Of a stretch of DNA of 35,563 nucleotides, positions 8,442-17,471 are shown piece after piece (position 1 is the stretch's first letter; the number at the start of each line of letters is the position of its first letter). The DNA is taken from positions 1-35,563 of the forward strand of contig CANDQP010000022.1 of NCBI GenBank assembly GCA_947388185.1, written 5' to 3'. The position numbers and the translations under genes were made by a program. Below the pieces are notes generated by a model. The model was not told where the DNA came from. It ran no database searches and worked only from the letters and a program-made list of their open reading frames with translations. Source of the stretch: an uncultured Dorea sp. (GTDB lineage Bacteria; Bacillota; Clostridia; Lachnospirales; Lachnospiraceae).

Positions 8442-11400
8442 TTAACGGCCTTTCTTTGTTGTCGTTGTCTTCTTGGCTGTGCCAGAAGCAGGTTTCTTGG
8501 TTGTTGTCTTCTTTGCCGTTGTTGAGGCAGGCTTTTTAGCCGTTGTCGCAGCAGGTTTTTTCGCTGTTGCAGAGGTCTTCGCGGATGAAGAAGACTTCGC
8601 TTTCTTACCCTTCTTAGCCTTGCTGCGGATAACCGCTATTACTGCGATACATGCTGCTACAGCTGCTATAACCCACATAATGATCTTACTGGTATCTCCT
8701 GTCTTTGGAAGGAGAGAAGCAGCGGCAGCTTTCAATGCGTCTGCTGCGGACTGGGCGGCAGATTTGGTATCCTCACCGTTCCCGTCGGTTCCATTACCAT
8801 TTGCAGCATTAGGATCAGCGGCATTGTTGGCATTAGGATCGGAAGCGTTGCCGTCACCGTCGTTGCCATCCGGATTATTCGGATCATTACCATCCGGGTT
8901 GTTTGGATCGTTACCATCCGGATTATTAGGATCGTCCGGGTTATTCGGATCATCTCCATCCGGATTATTAGGATCGTCCGGGTTATTAGGATCGTCCGGA
9001 TTCTCCGGCGCTGTTGACCATGCAATTCCGACTGGTGATGTACCGTTTACTACAAATGTTACGCCTTTGCCTGTTCCCTGGAATACCTCTGAGCCTTCAC
9101 TGCTCATACAGGTCTCAATCTCTCCTGCCGAATATTCTGCAAAGTCTTCTGATTCAAACATATGTGCGGCTGAGAACTGATTCTCTGTTGCCACAACTCC
9201 CTGTGGAAGGGATTTGGCAGGTAATGTAACCGGAATACCGCCGTTCTCGAAATCACCTGGCTCAGCGTCTCTGGTTTCAGGTTCGCCAGCATCATTGCGG
9301 GTAATAACCTGCACTTTCACATCGTAGAATGCGGTATGTTCCTGATCCTGATATGCTCCCAAACCTGCAAGATGTCTTGTCAGATCAGTCGTAATTTCCT
9401 GCATACTTGTGTATCCTGCATCCTGTAATGCCTGGGTAAGCTCCATGTTATCCGATTGATTCGGAATAATGCGTTTCCATGTAGTCTTATACTTCGGACC
9501 GGAGTCGGCTAACGGAGACTTCGGAGTCGTCAGTTCTGGAGAAGATACGGGTTCGCTTGGCTTGTAAACCAGAGTCTCTTTGTACCTAATCTGACCAATA
9601 TATTTTGTACCAGGTTTACAATCTGTTTTATCCACTACAGTCGGACTATACGGAACATCTTCGTCACTTCCTACGGTGATGATACGATATTCTACATCTG
9701 GATCATCTACCTTAGGTATTGTTACGGTATATGTCTTCTTATCTGCATTTCCTTCATTAATTGATAATTCAAATGCCGGAACATCTGCTTTCGGATTTTT
9801 CAGTTTCTCAAAGACAAGTTCATATGGCAGCATCATCTCTTGTACAACGTCACCTGTTCCTACAGACCGTGCATAGAAAATATGTTTATCTGTAGCATCC
9901 TTTGCTGCATTGATACCTGTAAATACTGCTGAACTCTTAGTCTTATCTTCACTGTTAGTGCCGTTAACCCAACCATCTTCCACGGCCGGATCTCCATCCA
10001 TCTTGAACTGGTAGTCTACACCGGCTTGCTTCTGAATCTGTATTGTACAGTCAAAGGTTGTTCCGTTCGCTCCAACAACGTAAGGATCTACGTGATTCGG
10101 CTGACGTTTTTCAGGTGTTACTTTGTTGATGGTTACTTCTTTTGATAAAGTTAATTCTCCACCGTCGTAATCAACGATATAATTTCCGCAAGGAGATCCA
10201 TCTTCATATACAAGTTCAATTTTCTCTTTATCAAGATGAACACTCTTATAAGTACCCGCGTGTCCTTCGTTCTTCTCATCAACAATACCTTTGGACTTCA
10301 GTTTAACCTTTCCCTTATCAGCAGATACGAGACCATCAAATTCTACACCTTCTAAAGTCACTTCTCCATTACCATTATAATCTTTATCTATAGCAGTTAT
10401 CTTATCAGCTATAATTGAAATTTCCTTCGGAATTATCTCATATATCCCTGTTATAGTTCCCTGGTAATTACCTTTTTCGGTTCCCGTAGCAGTGCAAGTA
10501 ATCTTACCTGCATTAGTAAAGTTGGTTGAATCACCACCAGAGTATGTCAAATTATAATCATCATCTGGTTTCAGAGCTTTTCCAGTTTCTTTCAAAGTAA
10601 CTGTGACAGTAGGTTCTTGTTTTGTTCCTTTATAATCGCTTGATAATGGATTGACAGTCATCTCTGCTATATCTGCAAGAGAAGCTTGCTCAATAGTATA
10701 TTCAATATCTACTGTACCTGTAAAATTACTACCTGAAGTTGGCGTGATGGTTGCTTTATGCTTGCCTGCATTAAAATCATTCCCCCAGTCTACATCAAAT
10801 TCAAGTTTGGGTTTTTCCATAATATGATTATTAAATTCTACAGATAATTCAGGTTTAAGCTCCGCTCCAGTATAAGTTAATGGTTCAACTTTGAATGTAC
10901 ATTCTTTTGTATCGGCCTTTTTTATCTGTATGCTTTGCGCTATGTCTATGTCATCATCATACATCGCACTATAATCATCAGCTGGACCAGTATAATTGTA
11001 TTTTTTGTGTCGAAATTGTATTTTGTAAGTTCCATAATCAATTATCTTAAGATCTGGGTATGGTAGATAACTATTTGCATCATCCTTTTTAATAAAAAGA
11101 TCCCATTGTTCTCGATCAACCTTATAATACTCTTCTTCATCAGGGTCATCCGTTTTCGGAACTTTATCTTTAACTTTAATAAGGTCGTCTGTTAAATCTT
11201 CACCTGTGTATTTTTGCTCAGCTATTATGTCTACAGCCTTATCTGATACTCCCACATATTCTGTTATATCTTTTGGAAGAACAGGATCCCCCTTTAAATA
11301 ATCGATATTATAAATGGCATTAGTTTTAACATCCCCCTCACAACGAATAGTACAATTGGTAAATTGTGTTGGTTTTTTTGTAATAGTTAATGAACTTCCT

Positions 11401-12494
11401 TCACGAAGTGTCAAAAATGTTTCACTCAACTCATGACCAATTGAAGCATGCCCCCATACCACACCTTCTGTCTCATCATACTTTTCAATATCATTTTCAT
11501 CCATCGCCTTCCATACAATAGCATTAAGATTTTTTCGACCAGGTCTTCCGTTTTTATCAGTAACTCCACTTAAAGAAGTGTCGTTAGTAAAAATATTTCC
11601 GCTTCCATTAACAGATTCTATGGAATTACATAAAAAGCCACTCGTTAATTCATTACTATTTTCTTGTTTTTTTCCACCAATAGCAGCCACTGTACCGCCA
11701 GATATAAAAACATTACCTCCATTAGACGATGAATCTTGAGCATGACCTATTCCAGGGCCACCTTCTTGAACTTTTGTAACAATACCATTCGTTGTAAAAG
11801 TTTTGCAATCGCCACCTAACGCAGTTACTTTGGCATTATTATTAATTGTAATGTTTCCACAGTTACCTCTTTGACCAGATCCGATACCCGCAGCTGTTAA
11901 GCCACCTTCTGCACGTACGATCCCGCCAGATATCGTAATATCACCAACAGATTCAGAATGTCCGCCAATACCCGCAGCACAGTCTCCACCATAAGCATTA
12001 AGTGTTCCCGTACCTAAAATAGTCAATGTTCCATCTTTTCTAACCTGTAATCCTGCACCACTACCTTTATCGTTTGCATTATTCTGATCACCACGACTGT
12101 CCAATGTGGCACTAGACCCTGCATCTAAATATAGGTTAATTGTGCCAGCTTTAATTTCAAAAGGCGGGGCATCTGTTTTCCCTTTTATATTTATCGAACC
12201 AGAAAAATGAACTTCATGCGTACCACCAGTTACAGATATAGTATGATTTGCAGTTGGTCCGGTTTGCGTAATTATGTGTTTACAGCCAGAGGGGCAGTCG
12301 TTGGTCAATATTACTGGGTTATTTATTAGAGATAAATTATAATTCGGTCCCTTATCATAATCTATTGGCGGGGGCGGAGTCCCTTGAGAGGAAGATGAAA
12401 AGGAGGTTGCCATTGCCGATAATGACATGGAAAATAATGTCGTAGATGCGGCCAAGGACGCCAACAATAATTTTAGTTTCTTTCTTTGCATCAT
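8442..12494 (-). CDS. LPXTG-type cell-surface protein with N-terminal beta-helix/carbohydrate-binding-like region, MBG/YDG-like repeats, DPNNPD(G/D) spacer and Lys-rich C-terminal tail
   Basis: Signal peptide (KKLKLLLASLAASTTLFSMSLSAMA), GNITINNNAKVTALGG-type repeats, YTGAELKPELSV / KDYNGNGEVTL modules, DPNNPD repeats, LLPKTGD + TM helix + 60-aa K/A/T/P tail. Confidence 0.85.
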   Translation of the reverse strand: MMQRKKLKLLLASLAASTTLFSMSLSAMATSFSSSSQGTPPPPIDYDKGPNYNLSLINNPVILTNDCPSGCKHIITQTGPTANHTISVTGGTHEVHFSGSINIKGKTDAPPFEIKAGTINLYLDAGSSATLDSRGDQNNANDKGSGAGLQVRKDGTLTILGTGTLNAYGGDCAAGIGGHSESVGDITISGGIVRAEGGLTAAGIGSGQRGNCGNITINNNAKVTALGGDCKTFTTNGIVTKVQEGGPGIGHAQDSSSNGGNVFISGGTVAAIGGKKQENSNELTSGFLCNSIESVNGSGNIFTNDTSLSGVTDKNGRPGRKNLNAIVWKAMDENDIEKYDETEGVVWGHASIGHELSETFLTLREGSSLTITKKPTQFTNCTIRCEGDVKTNAIYNIDYLKGDPVLPKDITEYVGVSDKAVDIIAEQKYTGEDLTDDLIKVKDKVPKTDDPDEEEYYKVDREQWDLFIKKDDANSYLPYPDLKIIDYGTYKIQFRHKKYNYTGPADDYSAMYDDDIDIAQSIQIKKADTKECTFKVEPLTYTGAELKPELSVEFNNHIMEKPKLEFDVDWGNDFNAGKHKATITPTSGSNFTGTVDIEYTIEQASLADIAEMTVNPLSSDYKGTKQEPTVTVTLKETGKALKPDDDYNLTYSGGDSTNFTNAGKITCTATGTEKGNYQGTITGIYEIIPKEISIIADKITAIDKDYNGNGEVTLEGVEFDGLVSADKGKVKLKSKGIVDEKNEGHAGTYKSVHLDKEKIELVYEDGSPCGNYIVDYDGGELTLSKEVTINKVTPEKRQPNHVDPYVVGANGTTFDCTIQIQKQAGVDYQFKMDGDPAVEDGWVNGTNSEDKTKSSAVFTGINAAKDATDKHIFYARSVGTGDVVQEMMLPYELVFEKLKNPKADVPAFELSINEGNADKKTYTVTIPKVDDPDVEYRIITVGSDEDVPYSPTVVDKTDCKPGTKYIGQIRYKETLVYKPSEPVSSPELTTPKSPLADSGPKYKTTWKRIIPNQSDNMELTQALQDAGYTSMQEITTDLTRHLAGLGAYQDQEHTAFYDVKVQVITRNDAGEPETRDAEPGDFENGGIPVTLPAKSLPQGVVATENQFSAAHMFESEDFAEYSAGEIETCMSSEGSEVFQGTGKGVTFVVNGTSPVGIAWSTAPENPDDPNNPDDPNNPDGDDPNNPDDPNNPDGNDPNNPDGNDPNNPDGNDGDGNASDPNANNAADPNAANGNGTDGNGEDTKSAAQSAADALKAAAASLLPKTGDTSKIIMWVIAAVAACIAVIAVIRSKAKKGKKAKSSSSAKTSATAKKPAATTAKKPASTTAKKTTTKKPASGTAKKTTTTKKGR

Positions 12495-13099
12495 AGTAGT
12501 CCTTTCTTCATTAATATTTCTTGGATATCTACCCTATCTATGTAAACAGAGTATCATTCTGTCTCTAAGATTCCATTATATATAAGTATACCGCATAATT
12601 TGTCGAAGTTCAACGACTTTGTCCCTGAAATGAAACTGCACAGTTACCATTTACTGACAAAACCGCAACTAATAAAGATATGCCTATATATAGAAATTTC
12701 TGAATATACGCTATTATATTCAGAGAATCAGCCCAAGAATCCGGTTTTTCCAAAATCTTTCCATAAAATTTGTCTCAACCCCGGAAACAAGGCATGACAT
12801 TCCGTTTCCTTAATATCCACTATAATAATATATCGTCACAAAAGGAATTTTGATTATAAGAGTTTTAGTGATAAAAACAAGAAAGTTGTTCCAATTGAGA
12901 ATTCAGGAAATGAAATAGCAGCGTTATGCCTTTTCCTGGAATATTTTCCCCGGTACCACCACGGCTGCGATTGCCAGAACAAGTCAATGTAATGGATCAA
13001 AAATACAGGAAATTGCAGCTTGACAAAACGAGATTCTTGTGGTAGATTAATCATAAATCAAAACTGATGTTCTGTCAGTGGATTTCAAAGTTTCATTTC

Positions 13100-13114
13100 T
13101 TGCAGGATCTGCAA
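13100..13114. promoter_or_regulatory. Palindrome TTGCAGGATCTGCAA, copy 1 (possible operator)
   Basis: 6-bp perfect inverted repeat with a 3-bp centre, inside a ~40-bp conserved block (13088-13127) upstream of the 13239 gene. Confidence 0.5.
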
Positions 13115-13238
13115 AGAATTCAGACAATCAATTTTTATCATTATATTGAGAGGAAAGCGGTGATGCCTATGGATGTATTTGCCTGAGGGAAGGACTATTT
13201 TTTAACTGTGAATTGTGCTAAGATGAAGGAGTAATAGT

Positions 13239-14312
13239 ATGAAAAACAGAATAGTGTCGAAGATAGCAGAGGCAGCCAGGAGATATCGTGTGAATCAGAA
13301 GTACAAGGACAGGATATTCCGTATGATTTTCCATAAGAAGAAGGATTTGCTGTCCCTGTATAATGCCATTAATGGAACCAATTATACGAATCCGGATGAT
13401 CTGGAGATCCGGACGTTGGATGACGCGGTGTATCTGGGATATAAGAACGACCTGTCATTTTTGATCAGTGATACCTTGAACCTGTATGAACACCAGAGTA
13501 CGGTGAATCCCAATATGCCGTTAAGGGGGATGCTGTATTTTGCCAATATGCTGAAAGCATATGTTGAGGAGAAGAAGTGCAATATCTATGGATCGAAGCT
13601 GGTACAGCTTCCCGTGCCGCGGTATCTGGTTTTCTATAATGGTTCAGACAGCATGCCGGATGTATCGGTGCTGAGCCTGTCGGATGCATATATGAGGACG
13701 GCTGATGTGTCTGCGGGAAAGGGCGGTATGGATGGAACGGAGTGTGTATCTGAGGATAGAGAAGATGCAGGGGCGGCAGATTATACGCCGGGAACCATAC
13801 AGGATGCAATAAAGGCGGCAGACCCGGCGCTGGAGTGCAGAGCGGTGATACTGAACATCAATAAAGGACACAATATAGAACTGATGGCAAAATGCGATCG
13901 CCTGGAGGCATATGCGTTTTTTGTATCGAGAGTCCGCGCGTATCTGGCGGCAGGTTGTACTTTGGAAGCTGCTGTAGATCGGGCGATAGATGATTGTGTA
14001 ACGAATGATAAATTGACGGATATACTGGAGAAGAAAAGAGCGGAGGTAAAGGATTTGTTATCGTAGGATTTTAGTGAGAAGAAGTATCGGAAGATGTTGG
14101 TAGAAGAAGCAATAGCGGAAGGAAGAGAAGAAGGAAGAGAAGAGGGAAGAGAAGAGGGAAGAAAAGAAGGAAGAGTAGAAGGAAGACTCTTAACTGTCAG
14201 GATTTTACGGGAAACGAAAGAAAATCCGGAAATTACATTTGAGCAGATAGCAGAAAAGGTGGGCTGCACGGCGCAAGAAGTGGAAGATACCCTAAAGATG
14301 ATTGGAATGTAG
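13239..14312 (+). pseudogene. Rpn-family nuclease-like gene interrupted by an in-frame TAG
   Basis: ORFs 13239-14066 and 14094-14312 are in the same frame with one TAG at 14064-14066; reading through gives ...EVKDLLS*DFSEKKYRKMLVEEAIAEGREEGREEG..., a normal family C-terminus. Confidence 0.7.
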
Positions 14313-14403
14313 GGGAAATGCAGGTAGGATTGAATTTTGAATTCAATGACAACATTTTATAAAAGGTGTATTATGGACAAAACGATTCTTAGGAGGAAAA
14401 TAT

Positions 14404-14775
14404 ATGAAGATAAGGACAGATTTTGTATCCAACAGTTCATCATCATCTTTTATATTGGCAAGAAAAGGAGAGCTGACTGAGGAACAAAAAGAAGCGATCA
14501 TTGAATACGTCGAAGAGAAGATGTTAGGCACGCCGTTACCGCCGATTGAAGAAGGGGAAGACAGGGAGACATATTTTGAACGGGCTGATTGCTGGAGCAG
14601 TTGCAGCCTGGAAAAGTTGTTGAAAGCTCAGGAAAAAGGCATGACATTATATAGCGGGTGGGTGAATTTTGAGATCAGTGATGATTCAGAGATGTATCGG
14701 GAGATTTGGAGTCTGATCGAGCAGGCTGGAGATGGGTCTAATTTTAAACAGATTGATACAGATCTGTACTATTGA
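14404..14775 (+). CDS. Hypothetical protein with N-terminal RTDFVSNSSSSSF motif (possible substrate or partner of the radical SAM enzyme)
   Basis: MKIRTDFVSNSSSSSFILARKG...; RBS TAGGAGGAAAATAT; 12 bp from the radical SAM gene. Confidence 0.8.
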   Translation: MKIRTDFVSNSSSSSFILARKGELTEEQKEAIIEYVEEKMLGTPLPPIEEGEDRETYFERADCWSSCSLEKLLKAQEKGMTLYSGWVNFEISDDSEMYREIWSLIEQAGDGSNFKQIDTDLYY

Positions 14776-14787
14776 TCGGGAGGAGCA

Positions 14788-15852
14788 ATGCGAAGAATAG
14801 TTGATGAGAAGTATCGATACATCTCTCTTTTTGATGACCGATCGGGATTTTATATACGCAGCGGAGTATTTAAGGATGGCAGAGAGACAGAAGAAGATCC
14901 GTTCATGTCTAGTTTCCCGGAGTTGCTGGATGTAGGGATTATGGGGCATTGTGTACACGGGCTCTCGGGATTGTGCAAGGGAACAGGTGTTGAGTGTTAT
15001 CAAGATGGGTGGAATGTGACACAGCCGAATATGAGTATCAGTGATTTCCTGTCGGTTGCGAAGCAATGTGAAGGGCGGACTTATCAGTTTGCACTTGGCG
15101 GCAGAGGCGATCCTGATCAACATGAAGAATTTGAATCTATCTTGCGGATATGCAGGGAGCATCATATCGTACCGAATTTTACTTCGTCCGGTCTATGTTT
15201 TAATGATGATATTGTAGAGCTATGCAGGCAGTATTGCGGTGCTGTAGCAGTCAGTTGGTATGGACAGCCGTATACGGCCAGAGCTATTAAGATGCTAGTT
15301 AAGGCAGGTGTCAAGACTAATATACATTTTGTATTAGACAGAGTATCTATTAAGAGGGTAGAATATTTCTTGAATTATGAAGTTCCGGACGGAGTGAATG
15401 CAGTTGTATTCCTTTTACATAAGCCGATTGGGGCAGGAAGAAGAGAAAAGGTGCTTTTATGGAATGATGCGGATCTGCAAAGGTTGTTTCAGAGCATTGA
15501 TAATCGGATTTTCTCATATAAGATAGGTTTTGACAGTTGCTCCGTTCCCGGACTGCTTTATAATATGAAGAATATCAATTTTGATTCATTAGATACATGT
15601 GAAGCGGCACGCTGGTCGGCATATGTGACACCGGATATGAAGCTTTTGCCGTGCAGCTTTGATAATCAGGATGAAAGATGGGCAGTTGATCTCAGAGAAC
15701 ATACGATTGTTGAGGCTTGGAATAGCGTCGAATTTGACAGATTTCGCGATAATTTTCATACATCATGCCCAACGTGCAGCAGACAGAGACAGTGTATGGG
15801 AGGGTGTCCGATCTGTCCGGATATCGTCCTATGCAAAGATAGGGTTTCCTGA
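14788..15852 (+). CDS. Radical SAM/SPASM-domain protein with non-canonical cluster motif
   Basis: GHCVHGLSGLCKGTGVECYQ near the N-terminus, ALGGRGDPDQHEEF (GGE-like motif), SPASM-like C-terminus (DTCEAAR...LLPCSF...SCPTCSRQRQCMGGCPICPD). Confidence 0.8.
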   Translation: MRRIVDEKYRYISLFDDRSGFYIRSGVFKDGRETEEDPFMSSFPELLDVGIMGHCVHGLSGLCKGTGVECYQDGWNVTQPNMSISDFLSVAKQCEGRTYQFALGGRGDPDQHEEFESILRICREHHIVPNFTSSGLCFNDDIVELCRQYCGAVAVSWYGQPYTARAIKMLVKAGVKTNIHFVLDRVSIKRVEYFLNYEVPDGVNAVVFLLHKPIGAGRREKVLLWNDADLQRLFQSIDNRIFSYKIGFDSCSVPGLLYNMKNINFDSLDTCEAARWSAYVTPDMKLLPCSFDNQDERWAVDLREHTIVEAWNSVEFDRFRDNFHTSCPTCSRQRQCMGGCPICPDIVLCKDRVS

Positions 15853-15863
15853 ATGGAGAGATT

Positions 15864-16190
15864 ATGTATCCAACGATCAATAAAGCAAAGACCGGAGAGA
15901 GAATAGAAAAGCTTATGAAGTCCAGTGGGAAGACACCCCGGGATATTCAGAAATATTTGGGATTGACGTGTGTCCAGTCGGTTTACAGATGGCTGGAGGG
16001 AATCAATATTCCGAGTATTGATAATTTCTATGCATTAAGCCAGTTATTTCAGATAACGATTGATGAGATGATTGTGGGTAATAGAGAGAGGTATATATGT
16101 GATATGCAATATATCAGTGTTCAGAAAGCTGTTATGCGGAAGAGAATACAGTTATATTGCGACCATATGGTGGCACAAGCAATATTGTGA
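15864..16190 (+). CDS. XRE-family helix-turn-helix regulator
   Basis: GERIEKLMKSSGKTPRDIQKYLGLTCVQSVYRWLEGINIPSIDNFYALSQLFQITIDEMIV is a typical HTH_3 domain. Confidence 0.88.
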   Translation: MYPTINKAKTGERIEKLMKSSGKTPRDIQKYLGLTCVQSVYRWLEGINIPSIDNFYALSQLFQITIDEMIVGNRERYICDMQYISVQKAVMRKRIQLYCDHMVAQAIL

Positions 16191-16278
16191 TGGGAAGATC
16201 ATGTGTTGATATGTTTGTCAATACATGATCTTAGGAATCATCAAGAATCTATAAAACATATTTTCTAAGTTTCATATC

Positions 16279-16293
16279 TTGCAGGATCTGCAA
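16279..16293. promoter_or_regulatory. Palindrome TTGCAGGATCTGCAA, copy 2 (possible operator)
   Basis: Identical 15-mer within a conserved ~40-bp block (16267-16306) upstream of jetD. Confidence 0.5.
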
Positions 16294-16467
16294 AAAATTC
16301 AGAAAAATACAGAAGATTATAAAGTTGATTGAGTATATTAGAGAAGCATGATAAAATAGCAGGGAAGAAGGATGCTGATGGGGAATTTTAGTGAAGAATT
16401 ATGAAGCGATTGGAAAAGGAGTAAAAGATATTATGGGTAGAAAAGTGTTAGAGTATGAGGCGAAGAG

Positions 16468-17460
16468 ATGAAGCGGATCACTCTGGAATCTCTGATCCGA
16501 TCACATCAAGATACTCCATACGATCGACAATATGAATATATACTGACACTCATATCGGAGGGGAAGATCAAGCCTCTGAAAGCATCCGGGACGAATGGTA
16601 AGCATCCTGCGCTATACCGGGAATATTGGCTGATCGAGCAGGAGAAGGATTACCTTGCACTTGAAGAAGAGTTAAAATACCGGCTGCATCCCCTGATCTC
16701 CGTGGATTATTATCTGTCCCATCTGAGTAATTATGAGAAGGACAGAGTATGGGTCTTGAGGCTGAGTGAATATCTCAAACAGAGCAGGGAATACTTGGGA
16801 TACGCGGAATCTGTGAATGAGCGCAGCTTTGAGATATGGGGCAGAGAGAAGTTCCTGGGGCGCGAACAGGGGAAGAGGATCTTGAAGAATTGCGGACTGA
16901 CGGAGGAGTTTCTTCATATCTATCAGACTACGGAACCGCTGGCATATTATTCGCATACGCGGGACGTGCCGCAGAATCTCCTTATCCTGGAGAATAAGGA
17001 TACCTTCTATAGCATGCGGCGGCATTTGATGGAGGGAGGCGGCAGAATCCTGGGGATGGAGTTCGGAACGCTGATCTATGGTGCTGGGAAGGGCATTTTG
17101 CGTTCATTCCTGGATTTTGATCTGTGTGTAGAGCCATATATGAGGGATGGCAGGAATGGGATCTATTATTTCGGAGATCTGGACTACGAGGGCATCGGTA
17201 TCTATGAGAGTCTTGCGAAGATGAACGCCGGGGAGCGGAAGGTGTTGCCGCTTGCGGCGGCATATGAGACGATGATCGAGAAGGCAGAGAGGACTTGCGG
17301 GACGGAGAATCTTCCGGATACGAAGGAGCAGCAGAACCGGAATATCCGGGAGGAGTTTTTCTCATATTTTGATACGGTGTGTGAAGACAAGATGAGGAAG
17401 CTGTTGGAGTCCGGGAAATATATCCCGCAGGAGATATTGAATATTACAGATTTTAGGTAG
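16468..17460 (+). CDS. jetD: Wadjet anti-plasmid system JetD (TOPRIM/DUF2220-like)
   Basis: ILENKDTFYSMRR and YYFGDLDYEGIGIYESL (TOPRIM/topoVI-A-like); first gene of a four-gene MukBEF-like operon. Confidence 0.88.
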   Translation: MKRITLESLIRSHQDTPYDRQYEYILTLISEGKIKPLKASGTNGKHPALYREYWLIEQEKDYLALEEELKYRLHPLISVDYYLSHLSNYEKDRVWVLRLSEYLKQSREYLGYAESVNERSFEIWGREKFLGREQGKRILKNCGLTEEFLHIYQTTEPLAYYSHTRDVPQNLLILENKDTFYSMRRHLMEGGGRILGMEFGTLIYGAGKGILRSFLDFDLCVEPYMRDGRNGIYYFGDLDYEGIGIYESLAKMNAGERKVLPLAAAYETMIEKAERTCGTENLPDTKEQQNRNIREEFFSYFDTVCEDKMRKLLESGKYIPQEILNITDFR

Positions 17461-17471
17461 AGAGGAACAAG

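Noticed and set aside
8473-9180. 235-aa plus-strand ORF rich in Ala/Val/Phe and LPSGLFGS repeats
   Set aside because: Antisense to the repeat-rich surface protein; repeats simply mirror the sense repeats.
12854-13054. 66-aa minus-strand ORF and overlapping plus-strand frame (NFDYKSFSDKNKKVVPIENSG...)
   Set aside because: Short, no RBS or recognisable family; possibly decayed sequence but not supportable as a gene.
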